Source: CAZADS01 sp964483985 (GTDB lineage Bacteria; Pseudomonadota; Alphaproteobacteria; Thalassobaculales; Thalassobaculaceae). Taken from it: a DNA stretch of 17,200 nt. The notes under the pieces were generated by a model. It was not told the DNA's origin, ran no database searches, and worked only from the letters and a program-made list of their open reading frames with translations. Position numbers and translations under genes: made by a program. This document shows positions 1-7,946 of the stretch, piece by piece. Location of the stretch: contig CAZADS010000053.1 of assembly GCA_964483985.1 (NCBI GenBank), positions 1 through 17,200 on the forward strand, given 5' to 3'. Position 1 is the first letter of the stretch, and each line of letters starts with the position of its first letter.

Positions 1-147
1 CAAACCGATAACAATTTATCTAACAAATCGGATATACCGAAAGATTTAAATCATCAGCAGCAGCCTGAAAGGGATATGCAATTTGTTAATGAGGCGGATT
101 CGGAAGCAGAACTAGAGCTTTTGAAGGCTTTAAGGAAGGTACGTTAA
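1..147 (+). CDS. C-terminal end of an unidentified protein (5' end outside window)
   Basis: An open frame runs from base 1 to a TAA at 145-147 and gives 48 residues. It is polar (Asn, Gln, Lys, Asp rich, with a QQQ run), then turns into an acidic amphipathic helix ending LLKALRKVR. The stop overlaps the ATG of the next gene by one base (TAATG), which implies translational coupling and one operon with the MotE-like gene. No domain is visible in the tail. In some Rhodospirillales a small DUF6468-type protein sits between fliM and the MotE-like gene, so that is a possible identity, but this is inference from gene order only. The product cannot be named from the part seen. Confidence 0.6.
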   Translation, partial: QTDNNLSNKSDIPKDLNHQQQPERDMQFVNEADSEAELELLKALRKVR

Positions 148-1028
148 TGGGTTATGATAAGAATGGGCGTACTGTACCTTCCAAACGCTTTAATGAACGA
201 TCTGCGAACACAGCGAAGGATACTGGCTTTAAACTCAAGCCGAGGGTCCCGAAAGAGAATGGGAGCAAGTCCAATACTTTTGCAGAAACAAATATATTGG
301 ACTCCAATAGAAAATTTTCTGATTTAAACAAAGCTATATTAGATAAAAGCACCTTTGTTGGTATAAAAAATAATGTCAGAATTCTTCCTATATTAATCGT
401 TTGTGCTCTGTTAATTGGTTCTATGAAAATTACTTTCACTTTGGATTCGTTTGGGAAGCAGCAATCCAAAGTAAGCGTGATTTCCTATGCCGAGGCTGAG
501 CAAAAATCACAAAATACCTTGCCGGCTAGTAAATCCCAATCCGAAAAAAGTTTGAATTTGGCTCAAGCCCAACCAGCGAAACAGAATAACGATAAACCAT
601 TGGACCCAGTACTTTTTACACGTTCAGAAATAGAATTGTTGCAAGAGCTTGCAAAAAGGCGCAAAGAACTTGATTTACGAGAACAAACGATGGTGCAGCG
701 TGAGGGATTGTTGACCGCTGCGGAAGATCGTATAGACAAAAAAATCGCTGAATTACAGCAAGTTAAATCTAATATTGAAATTCTCATTGAGAAATATGAC
801 AAGCAAGAAGAGCAAAAGTTTAGCGGCTTGGTATCTATTTATGAAAAAATGAAACCGAAAGACGCAGCGAGAATTTTTGACGAGCTCAGCATGGAAATTC
901 TACTAGAGGTATTCGATAGAATGAAGGCATCTAAATCTGCTCCGATTCTCGCAAATATGCGTCCTAACCAAGCGAAAGAATTATCCTCTAGGATTGCAGA
1001 TCGCCGTGAAATGCCAAAATTAAAATGA
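147..1028 (+). CDS. MotE-like flagellar protein (membrane anchor, coiled coil, MgtE-N-like C-terminal domain)
   Basis: This 293-residue protein has a basic, polar N-terminal arm (1-76) and one membrane segment at about 77-97 (RILPILIVCALLIG). A charged coiled coil follows at about 155-222 (LLQELAKRRKELDLREQ and on). The C-terminal domain at about 225-288 includes IYEKMKPKDAARIFDEL and ILANMRPNQAKELSSRIADR, the pattern of the MgtE intracellular N-domain / MotE family. In Sinorhizobium, MotE is a chaperone for the periplasmic motor protein MotC. Here the large exported TPR protein further down the cluster could be the client, which is inference. The ATG at 147 overlaps the preceding stop and has GGAAGG upstream. 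The N-terminal arm is longer than a simple signal anchor needs. The domain family is fairly sure; strict orthology to MotE is less sure. Confidence 0.75.
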   Translation: MGYDKNGRTVPSKRFNERSANTAKDTGFKLKPRVPKENGSKSNTFAETNILDSNRKFSDLNKAILDKSTFVGIKNNVRILPILIVCALLIGSMKITFTLDSFGKQQSKVSVISYAEAEQKSQNTLPASKSQSEKSLNLAQAQPAKQNNDKPLDPVLFTRSEIELLQELAKRRKELDLREQTMVQREGLLTAAEDRIDKKIAELQQVKSNIEILIEKYDKQEEQKFSGLVSIYEKMKPKDAARIFDELSMEILLEVFDRMKASKSAPILANMRPNQAKELSSRIADRREMPKLK

Positions 1029-1246
1029 AAAAACCAATCTATCTTGTGAGGGTTCCGTTTGTTAATTAAAGCAAAAGGTTATATGAATTTTCTAAATTCC
1101 AATGTCGTTCAAATTAGTTCGCATTTTTTCGTAATTGCACGACTCCATACACGTAGGACGGTAAGCGAATAATATGTTGCAATATACTAATCATTCAATA
1201 ATTAGGAATCATTTTGCTCCCATAAAGCAAGCTCGTTTTGATTAAG

Positions 1247-1903
1247 ATGAATCAGATGAAATCCAACAACGCCCTTATGGATGGAAATGAAAAACTTGGA
1301 AGCCTTCCTTTATTTTTAAGTTTAGTTTTGTTGTTGCTAGCGTTTTTTATTTTCCTTAATTCTATTTCCACATTCGAAGTAGAAAAAAGCGATAAAGTTA
1401 TTAAGAGTGTGCGGTCCAGTTTTCCGAGTTTAGGGGATAACGGCGAAGGAGCCCAATTTCTTGGTCAAGATGGGCGCCTTGTTTTTGATTCTGTTTTAGT
1501 AAAACGTTTGGAAAAAATGTTTGGTTTAATTTTACCAGAAATTCAAATTCAGGTCGATCAAGCTTCCAATCAGGTGTTCGTGGACATCCCAAACAATCTT
1601 GTATTTATCTCAAATACGGCTGGGCCTCGCCCAGCTCTTGAAAAATTAATCTTTGATATATCATCGAACCTAAAAAGCCCCGAGTTTCGGAACAACGTGG
1701 AAGTAAGAATATTGTTTGGATACAAAAATTTTTCAACGGATGTGATCGCAAATGGACTTTTATTTGAAAGAGTCAACAAGATAGTGTCCAAAATTGCATC
1801 AGCGGGTGGACTATTGGGGTCGTATATATCAATTGGGTACGAATCTGGTCATGCTGACTATATCCGTTTCCGATTTAACGCAGTAGAGAAACGGTACGAA
1901 TAA
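1247..1903 (+). CDS. MotB-like protein lacking the proton-binding aspartate
   Basis: The protein has about 218 residues: a short cytoplasmic arm, one membrane helix at about 19-41, then a periplasmic OmpA/MotB-like region at about 95-215. The helix aligns without gaps to that of the MotB encoded just downstream; both share the FF-I-x-L-x-S-x-S end. The aspartate of MotB is replaced by serine here (FLSLVLLLL against FVDLISLLL; Ser25 from this start). The periplasmic part keeps an N-x-x-L-x-x-x-R stretch (NGLLFERVNKI) like the peptidoglycan-binding helix but lacks a clear GHTD-type motif. The start is uncertain: ATG 1247 is used here, TTG 1238 and ATG 1256 are in frame, and none has a strong ribosome site. 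A 209-base gap precedes the gene. Only three bases separate it from motB, so the two are probably cotranslated. A non-conducting stator partner or anchor is an inference. Confidence 0.7.
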   Translation: MNQMKSNNALMDGNEKLGSLPLFLSLVLLLLAFFIFLNSISTFEVEKSDKVIKSVRSSFPSLGDNGEGAQFLGQDGRLVFDSVLVKRLEKMFGLILPEIQIQVDQASNQVFVDIPNNLVFISNTAGPRPALEKLIFDISSNLKSPEFRNNVEVRILFGYKNFSTDVIANGLLFERVNKIVSKIASAGGLLGSYISIGYESGHADYIRFRFNAVEKRYE

Positions 1904-1906
1904 AAA

Positions 1907-2686
1907 ATGCCGAGACGATATGAACAGGAGGGAATGGTCGAGAGTCAAGTTCACTCAAATAATTGTTTTGAAAAAATTAGTGATAGGACGGTTTTTACTG
2001 CCACTGTATCCAGTAAAGGCCCTATATGGCTCGTGACCTTCGTGGACTTAATCTCGTTATTGTTAGTTTTTTTTATCATGCTCTATTCGATGTCATCGCT
2101 ACATTCATCTCCATGGAAAAAGTTCATGGCCTCTCTAAATGACACCAAATTCGAAAAATTAAACAAAAACAAACAAGAAATTCACTCGCCCGTGACAGGG
2201 GAATCACCCCTAGTGAACAAGGGACTTAGTGTAAGCTATCTCCAGAGAATTTTAGAAGCTGGCTTAGCGAGCGAATCTTCGTTGAATGGAGCATTCATAA
2301 AGCAAGGAAAAGAAAAGCTTTTTATATCTTTGCCATATGACCTTTTCTTTGTATCTAACTCTAATAAAATCAATCCCACTGGAACTCGGGCTTTATTTGC
2401 AATTTCAGAAACTTTGTCCAGTATTAGAAACCGAATAGAAATTGTAGGTCGGGCTGATGCAAATATTGTGTCGCATAATATTGCTGAAAATGATTGGACC
2501 CGCTCTTTAGCTAAAGCAGTTTCGGTGGGTGAAGCCTTAATCCGATCCGGCTATAGTAAACCACTTGCAGTGAGGGCTGACCTAAAGAAAGGGGAAGAAT
2601 TTGAGCGGCAACGTTTGAATAACAATGAAAAACATAGTTTGTCTAGCGTCGATTTAATCATTTATTCTGATCGTGACTCGCAATGA
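1907..2686 (+). CDS. motB: Flagellar motor stator protein MotB
   Basis: This 259-residue protein has the MotB layout. A cytoplasmic arm is followed by a single helix at about 40-62 with WLVTFVDLISLLL, in which Asp47 is at the proton-binding position of MotB. A periplasmic OmpA-like domain covers about 135-255. That domain shows EIVGRADAN (the GHTDN position) and DWTRSLAKAVSVGEAL, close to the N-W-x-x-S-x-x-R-A-V-S-V peptidoglycan-binding helix. With MotA (not in this window) it would form the ion-conducting stator anchored to the cell wall. The start is ATG 1907, three bases after the preceding stop. ATG 1934 is an alternative but lies only two bases from an AGGAGG run, too close for normal use. 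Its stop overlaps the next gene by ATGA. OmpA-domain proteins with other roles exist, but the FVDL membrane motif makes MotB most likely. Confidence 0.8.
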   Translation: MPRRYEQEGMVESQVHSNNCFEKISDRTVFTATVSSKGPIWLVTFVDLISLLLVFFIMLYSMSSLHSSPWKKFMASLNDTKFEKLNKNKQEIHSPVTGESPLVNKGLSVSYLQRILEAGLASESSLNGAFIKQGKEKLFISLPYDLFFVSNSNKINPTGTRALFAISETLSSIRNRIEIVGRADANIVSHNIAENDWTRSLAKAVSVGEALIRSGYSKPLAVRADLKKGEEFERQRLNNNEKHSLSSVDLIIYSDRDSQ

Positions 2687-5600
2687 CTAGATGGGTGAAG
2701 ATTTTTAGTGGAATAATCAAATCACGCTGTTTGGTCGTATGGTTGTTGACACTGATATCGTCTACTCCGGCAACCGCAACTGTAGTTGCAGAATCGGTTC
2801 AAGGAATCGATTTGCTCCGATTTAGTTGGACGGGCTCAATAAAATATTCTGCGCAGAGGTTTGGTAACTCCTTGGTAGTTGAATTTTCTAATCCAATCCG
2901 AGGAGATGTCGCATCGGAAGCAAGAAAACTAGGAAAATTTGTAGCTTCTGCAACGGCGGACAGCCGAGGACGTGAGGTTGTGATAAACCTTACTGGACCG
3001 CATCGTTTTCAAACCCAAAAGCATGGAAATGAGATCGTTATTCTCGTTGGCGACCGTGACGCAATCGCAACTAAGATTTTGGCGACGGAAGCGGGGAAAA
3101 CAGTAGCTAAATCGAATTTATCTCTCCCAGTTCGTGTGGGTAAGCACTCAAACTATGAGCGGTTGGTGTTTGATTGGCCCCAAAAAACATCTTACGATCT
3201 TTCCCAAAAAGAGGGCTTTGTGAGGATTCGCTTTGAACGAAATGCGAAAATAGATGAATCATCTATTCGGAAAAGGCTCTCTGGAAAGTTTAAAAATTTC
3301 CGCACTAAGAGTAGCCCGACCGGTGGACTTGAAATTAATATACAGCTTCCTGACAGGTTTAGCATTCGGCATTTTATTTCTGGTACGAAAGTGGTTGTAG
3401 ATCTAATAAAAAAATCAAATCAAGCGAGAAGTCAGAAACAAAAAATATCACCAAACTCCTCGCTAACGTCTAAGAAGGACGAAAATGTAGAGACAAAAAG
3501 TAAAAAAGGCGAAGGCATTTCGGAAGAAAAACCAAAAGATGAATTGGCCGCCAAATTTGGATTGGTGTCCGGGCAGAGAGCGATAGAACGGAAGGTAAAA
3601 AAATCGTTTGATGAGAACCAGGAGCGCGTTGCTCCACAAAAAAAGCCAATTAATCTTGATCAAAAAAACAAGTCAAAGCTAAAAAGCTTAAAAACAGATA
3701 TTACAAAGCCTAAAAAACCTATAGCGGCGATTGCAGTAGCAATTTCTAGCGCCAACGCCTCTGAAGTTCTCGAGAAATCAGAAAAAAAAGACGAGATTGT
3801 TGATATAAAAAATGATTCTGATAGAGCTAGACTGTCCAGTAATATCGCTCAACCGAGCTCTTTCTCATCGAATTTAACAGCTAATCTTCGCGCATTAGAA
3901 GACGCTACTATTTCTGGTCCGCGCCTTCCGGTTCGTTTAGCTCAAAATGAAGATGTGACATCTGTCAGATTCGAATGGTCAACTCCGGTACCAGCAGCTG
4001 TTTTCCGTCGAGCAGGTTTTCTTTGGGTGGTTTTCGATCTTTCAGTAACCTTTAATTTTATCGAAGGGGGATCGAGCCGAGGAAAGATTATGGGTCGCCC
4101 ACAACAGATTGCTGTTGCTGGAGGGTCGGCGTTAAGAATACCACTCGTCGCAGGCATTGCACCTAGTGTTTGGCGCGATGAAAATACTTGGGTCGTGGAT
4201 TTGCAGCCACAGGCTATGCGACCAGACGTAGGTCTGACTGTCCAAACTCAGCACACCAGTCCTCATGGGCCAAGACTTTTTGTGTTGGGTGAGGGAATTG
4301 GCCGGTCAGTTATAGTTCATGATCCTGAAGTTGGAGACCAAATATTTGTTGTACCGTTATCGCCTTTAAGTAGGGGTGTGGATGGCAAGAGACAGTTCGG
4401 TCAATTAACAATTCTTCCGTCCGTTCAAGGACTCGTGGTTCAGCCATTGATTGATCAACTCGAAGTTCGGATTATGCCTGATGGTATTGCTATTTCATCC
4501 AGCAAACTTCGTGGTCTCGAAATTTCCAAAGTTATTTCTGAAAAGTCGAAAAATGCTCTGGTTAATTACCGAACAGATGGTTTGCCTCCTGGTTTAGCGC
4601 CGGGAAGAATTTTCAATCTTGTTACGTGGAGGCAAGGAGCTGGCCCAGCAGATTTTTTGAATATGAAACAGTTAATTCAACGGAAAATCTCCGAAGCCAC
4701 TACTATATCAAGAAGCGTTCCGAGGTTAAGTTTAGCGCAATTTTATTTTTCAAAAGGATTATCTGCGGAAGCCATGGGGTTATTGCGGATAATAGCAAAT
4801 TCTGACGAAGAATTGGCTAGGCGGCCAGACGTAAGAGCTTTGCGCGGCGCATGTCAATTTACTCTTGGACGGTTTCCAGAGTCAGAAGAAGATCTTGATC
4901 ACCGGTCTTTAAACGGGTTCGCAGAAACAGAATTATGGCGTGGCGCAGCGAGCGCAGCACAAGGAAAATGGGCAAAGGCGATTGAACATTTTGCTCGCGC
5001 TGGTGAAATACCAGGCGATTATCCTCGCAATTTTGCTACTCAATTAGCGTTACTGGCGGCGGAAGCTGCGATTAGAGCTGAGGATTTTCGTGGTGCTGGT
5101 AGTTTCCTTGACGCGATTGCTGAAGGCCGACCAACTGCGGGGGAGCAAGCGAGATTGAATTATCTTAGGGGACGCGTCCTATATGCGTCGGCCGATATTA
5201 ATACTGCTTTAAATTATTGGAGAAGACTAGCCGATGGCTCGGACAGGTGGTCCCGAGTTAGGTCTAAAAGGGCTTTAATTGAACACAGTTTAAGAGAAAT
5301 GAACATCACTAAGACTGAGGCGATCGAGCAATTGGAAAGATTACGATTTGCTTGGCGGGGAGATCAACTGGAATTTGATTTATTACGTAGGTTGGGAAAT
5401 TTATATTTGGAAGAGAACGACTTTGTAGCAGGCTTAAAGTCGATGCGCCAAGCAGTCGTATTCTTTCCTAACAATATTTTCGCAAGAGAAGTAACCAAAG
5501 AATTAACAAACCATTTTGCAAAAATCTACACAGATGGAACTTCCGATTCAATGACACCTCTAAGTGCGTTATCTCTTTATGATCAATTTAGAGAATTAAC

Positions 5601-6318
5601 GCCCGTAGGCAAGCGGGGAGATCTTATTATTCAGCGTCTAGCAGATAGATTAGTAGAAGTTGATCTGTTGGATAGAGCAGCTATTTTACTTGATAGGCAA
5701 GTACGTTTTCGTCTTCAGGGTTCTGCCAAGGCCAGGGTGGGTGGTAGGTTGGCTTTAATTCGGTTACTTGACAGACAACCGGAGAAAGCCTTGGAAGCGT
5801 TAGATGAAAGTGTTGCTCCAGGCCTTAAACCCGACCTTTCTCTCCAGCGTAAGAGATTAAGGTCTCGAAGCGTCTTTGAACTTGGAGATAGTGAAACAGC
5901 ACTTAAACTTTTAAAAACAGATGAAAGTGCGGATGCAGATTTATTGAGAGCAGACGTCTATTGGCGCACACAGGAATGGGAAAAAGCATCTAAAGTTTTT
6001 GAAAGATTAATAGGGCGAGCGGGCCAAGATGGCCGGCGAATTAATGATCAAGTTGCTTCTTTGGTACTAAATTGGTCTGTAACACTGGCGATGAGTGATC
6101 AAATCAGCCAGCTCAATAAAGTTAGGCAGATATTCATGGCTCAAATGGATAACTCAAGATATCGAGAGGCATTCCGGCTGATTACTAACAAAACAGAAGG
6201 TGACTTGAGTGATTTTAGCACGCTAACTAATCGATTTCAGGAGATAGGGAGATTTCAAGCATTTTTGAGCAGCTACAGAGAGAAATTAAAGACAAAACCG
6301 TTGAGCGCTTTTAATTAA
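2683..6318 (+). CDS. Large exported AMIN-like / TPR-repeat protein of the motor cluster
   Basis: This 1211-residue protein starts with a signal peptide (basic start, hydrophobic CLVVWLLTLISS, then TPATATVVA with a plausible cleavage near 33-38). Three modules resembling AMIN or beta-rich cell-wall domains follow at about 38-128, 147-243 and 415-505. The third has VRFEWSTPVPAAVFRRAG and LWVVFD. Modules two and three are separated by a Lys/Ser/Glu-rich disordered linker (about 245-395) that includes an A8 tract near 3782. The C-terminal half (about 680-1190) is a long array of TPR-type helical pairs, for example AQFYFSKGLSAEAMGLL and LLRRLGNLYLEENDFVAGL. It overlaps motB by four bases (ATGA). 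Periplasmic location is inferred from the signal peptide. By position beside MotE-like and MotB-like genes it could be a MotC-type stator partner, but no sequence match to MotC was tested and the function is unproven. Confidence 0.7.
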   Translation: MTRWVKIFSGIIKSRCLVVWLLTLISSTPATATVVAESVQGIDLLRFSWTGSIKYSAQRFGNSLVVEFSNPIRGDVASEARKLGKFVASATADSRGREVVINLTGPHRFQTQKHGNEIVILVGDRDAIATKILATEAGKTVAKSNLSLPVRVGKHSNYERLVFDWPQKTSYDLSQKEGFVRIRFERNAKIDESSIRKRLSGKFKNFRTKSSPTGGLEINIQLPDRFSIRHFISGTKVVVDLIKKSNQARSQKQKISPNSSLTSKKDENVETKSKKGEGISEEKPKDELAAKFGLVSGQRAIERKVKKSFDENQERVAPQKKPINLDQKNKSKLKSLKTDITKPKKPIAAIAVAISSANASEVLEKSEKKDEIVDIKNDSDRARLSSNIAQPSSFSSNLTANLRALEDATISGPRLPVRLAQNEDVTSVRFEWSTPVPAAVFRRAGFLWVVFDLSVTFNFIEGGSSRGKIMGRPQQIAVAGGSALRIPLVAGIAPSVWRDENTWVVDLQPQAMRPDVGLTVQTQHTSPHGPRLFVLGEGIGRSVIVHDPEVGDQIFVVPLSPLSRGVDGKRQFGQLTILPSVQGLVVQPLIDQLEVRIMPDGIAISSSKLRGLEISKVISEKSKNALVNYRTDGLPPGLAPGRIFNLVTWRQGAGPADFLNMKQLIQRKISEATTISRSVPRLSLAQFYFSKGLSAEAMGLLRIIANSDEELARRPDVRALRGACQFTLGRFPESEEDLDHRSLNGFAETELWRGAASAAQGKWAKAIEHFARAGEIPGDYPRNFATQLALLAAEAAIRAEDFRGAGSFLDAIAEGRPTAGEQARLNYLRGRVLYASADINTALNYWRRLADGSDRWSRVRSKRALIEHSLREMNITKTEAIEQLERLRFAWRGDQLEFDLLRRLGNLYLEENDFVAGLKSMRQAVVFFPNNIFAREVTKELTNHFAKIYTDGTSDSMTPLSALSLYDQFRELTPVGKRGDLIIQRLADRLVEVDLLDRAAILLDRQVRFRLQGSAKARVGGRLALIRLLDRQPEKALEALDESVAPGLKPDLSLQRKRLRSRSVFELGDSETALKLLKTDESADADLLRADVYWRTQEWEKASKVFERLIGRAGQDGRRINDQVASLVLNWSVTLAMSDQISQLNKVRQIFMAQMDNSRYREAFRLITNKTEGDLSDFSTLTNRFQEIGRFQAFLSSYREKLKTKPLSAFN

Positions 6319-6400
6319 AAAAGTGATTAAATCATCTGAATTTCTAGGACTGGGTTATAAATAAAGTTGCAAACTTAAACTTCAAATTAGTTTAAACCGA

Positions 6401-7195
6401 TCAGCTCAGTCCAAAGCTTTTTACTAAAGACCCTGCAATTAAATACCACCCATCAACCAAAACAAAAAAGATTAGTTTAAATGGCAATGAAACTATAATC
6501 GGTGGAACCATCATCATGCCCATGGACATTAAAATTGATGAAACTACCATATCAATTATAACAAACGGCAGATAAATTAGGAAACCTATTTCAAAGGCCC
6601 GTCTAAGTTCGCTAATCATAAATGCAGGCACTAATACTTGCAGGGGTGTGTTTTTTCCGGTCTCTGTCTCATCGGTTTCCGCGATTTGTTGAAATAGCTC
6701 AAGGTCTTTGTCTCGTACTTGTCTAAGCATGAAGGAATGAAAAGGGGCTGCTGTCCTTTCAAAGGCTTCGAACTCGTCAATTTTTTCATCAATCAAGGGG
6801 GAAACCCCGTTGTCCCATGCTTCTTCAAACGTTGGCGCCATTATGAAACTGGTCAAAAAGAGTGCTAAACTAACCAAGACAACGTTGGGTGGGGATTGTT
6901 GTGTTCCTAACGCCGTCCGGAGCAAAGATAACACAACTACTATTCTAGTGAAGGACGTGATGGTTACTAAAAGGCCAGGTGCAAGAGATAGTACTGAAAC
7001 TAGCGCGACGATCTGTAGAATCCGGGCCGTTGTTGATCCGCCAGATTCTCCAATATCCAGAGACAAAGTTTGGGCTAGTAGCTCTTTCGGTAAAATGCAT
7101 AGTGCTAAGAGTGTTAAAATCGCTGCAATTATGGGCTTCCAAAAAAACAACTTATCAAGCATCGGCGTAATGAAGATGGTTACTGACTTTTTCAT
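6401..7195 (-). CDS. fliP: Flagellar type III export gate protein FliP
   Basis: FliP forms, with FliQ and FliR, the inner-membrane pore through which rod, hook and filament subunits are exported. The 264-residue product has a cleavable-type N-terminal signal (hydrophobic run ending LPKELLAQ at about 36-42) and the family blocks SLAPGLLVTITSFTRIVVVL, LLRTALGTQQSPPN and APFHSFMLRQVRD. The C-terminal part has PAFMISELRRAFEIGF, followed by membrane segments with PFVIIDMVVSSILMSMGMMM and FKLIFFVLVDGW. Length and order are typical of the family. The ATG overlaps the fliO stop as ATGA, so the two are coupled. An internal Met12 could also begin the signal peptide. It faces the TPR gene tail to tail across an 82-base gap where I see no convincing terminator. 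Confidence 0.97.
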   Translation of the reverse strand: MKKSVTIFITPMLDKLFFWKPIIAAILTLLALCILPKELLAQTLSLDIGESGGSTTARILQIVALVSVLSLAPGLLVTITSFTRIVVVLSLLRTALGTQQSPPNVVLVSLALFLTSFIMAPTFEEAWDNGVSPLIDEKIDEFEAFERTAAPFHSFMLRQVRDKDLELFQQIAETDETETGKNTPLQVLVPAFMISELRRAFEIGFLIYLPFVIIDMVVSSILMSMGMMMVPPIIVSLPFKLIFFVLVDGWYLIAGSLVKSFGLS

Positions 7196-7527
7196 CGGCC
7201 ATTTCCCGAACTTGGTTCAGGAGAACTATCATTTAATAAACTATGAAAACTAGTAGGGTTAGTGTTTGATTTGATATTACGTTCTATAACAAGGTTGCCC
7301 TGTGTGCTGATTAATAAGAGATGTTCCGTATTGTCTCGCTGGACTAGCAATAGTTTATTTCGCGAATCAATGAACTTAGCTTCCTTAATCGTAAGTCGAT
7401 CACCAATGGTGTCTCGGCCTAATATTCGGCTAGGCGCATAGCGTCTAACCAACCAATACAATAGCCCTATCAAAGAGAGGGTAAAGATCAGGCCAAGAAA
7501 GAAGCGCAAATAAACATCAACTTCCAT
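7192..7527 (-). CDS. fliO: Flagellar export apparatus protein FliO
   Basis: FliO is a small single-span membrane protein that helps assemble the FliP ring. From ATG 7527 the product is 111 residues. A hydrophobic helix (YLRFFLGLIFTLSLIGLLYW, about 6-25) is followed by a basic stretch (RRYAP) and a small beta-rich cytoplasmic domain (LTIKEAKFIDSRNKLLLVQR, then HLLLIS) typical of FliO. The tail is polar and low in complexity. A TTG at 7545 would add six residues (MCEFAY), but the family normally begins just before the YLRF-type helix, so ATG 7527 is preferred. Neither start has a good ribosome site. The stop overlaps fliP by ATGA, and the fliO-fliP order supports the call for this poorly conserved family. 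Confidence 0.88.
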   Translation of the reverse strand: MEVDVYLRFFLGLIFTLSLIGLLYWLVRRYAPSRILGRDTIGDRLTIKEAKFIDSRNKLLLVQRDNTEHLLLISTQGNLVIERNIKSNTNPTSFHSLLNDSSPEPSSGNGR

Positions 7528-7610
7528 ATAGGCAAATTCACACAAGTCCGACTATTTTGGAACATTGTATTATAAAATTTTGTTGAGATAGCCGCAAACC
7601 CGCATAATAC

Positions 7611-7946
7611 CTAGTAGTTGTTATGCTTTCGAGAAGATTGATTAGCATAAGCTTGAACTGCTTTTTTGTGCTGAGTGCGGGAATCGGGAATTGCTTTCTG
7701 GGCTTTGCAGTTAATTTTTTGAGCTACTTCATCCAATAATTTTGCAAGATAAGGCAGGCGAGAACCTAGTCGCTGAGCATCAGTGGGAGAAATTTCAAAT
7801 AATTGAACGCAAATACTTTCAATTCGCTGCCCAAGAGTATCGAGCTTCAAAGTTTGGCCAATATCGAATGCACGTGCTGCAGCATTGATTTCTTCTTCGG
7901 CTAAATGGAGTTCTTGCTCCAATTCATAAATTTTTGATTTTTTCAA
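7611..7946 (-). CDS. Small helical protein of unknown function in the flagellar export cluster
   Basis: I do not recognise this 111-residue product. It is almost entirely predicted helix, with an acidic first helix (YELEQELHLAEEEINAAARA), a middle part with FEISPTDAQRLGSRLPYLAKLLDEV and a basic, Gln/Asn/Lys-rich tail. There is no signal peptide or membrane segment. Its TTG start overlaps the stop of the FlhB-domain gene (TTGA), and GAGGA lies about nine bases upstream, so it is real and coupled. Size, helix content and setting would fit a small export chaperone of the FlgN/FliT kind, or a regulator of the export gate, but no family signature was found and this is only inference. An 83-base gap separates it from fliO. 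Confidence 0.7.
   Translation of the reverse strand: MKKSKIYELEQELHLAEEEINAAARAFDIGQTLKLDTLGQRIESICVQLFEISPTDAQRLGSRLPYLAKLLDEVAQKINCKAQKAIPDSRTQHKKAVQAYANQSSRKHNNY

Noticed and set aside
1029..1246. Gap between the MotE-like and first MotB-like genes, including a 29-codon frame at 1083-1172.
   Set aside because: The frame has no recognisable sequence and only a weak ribosome site. I found no sigma-54 or sigma-28 promoter match and no repeat in the gap.
6319..6400. Search for a bidirectional terminator between the converging TPR gene and fliP.
   Set aside because: Only short AT-rich repeats and a six-base GGACTG/CAGTCC pair with a loop of over fifty bases were seen, which is not convincing.
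6810..7253. 147-codon plus-strand frame opposite fliP and fliO.
   Set aside because: It is covered by conserved fliP sequence on the other strand and has no recognisable domain.
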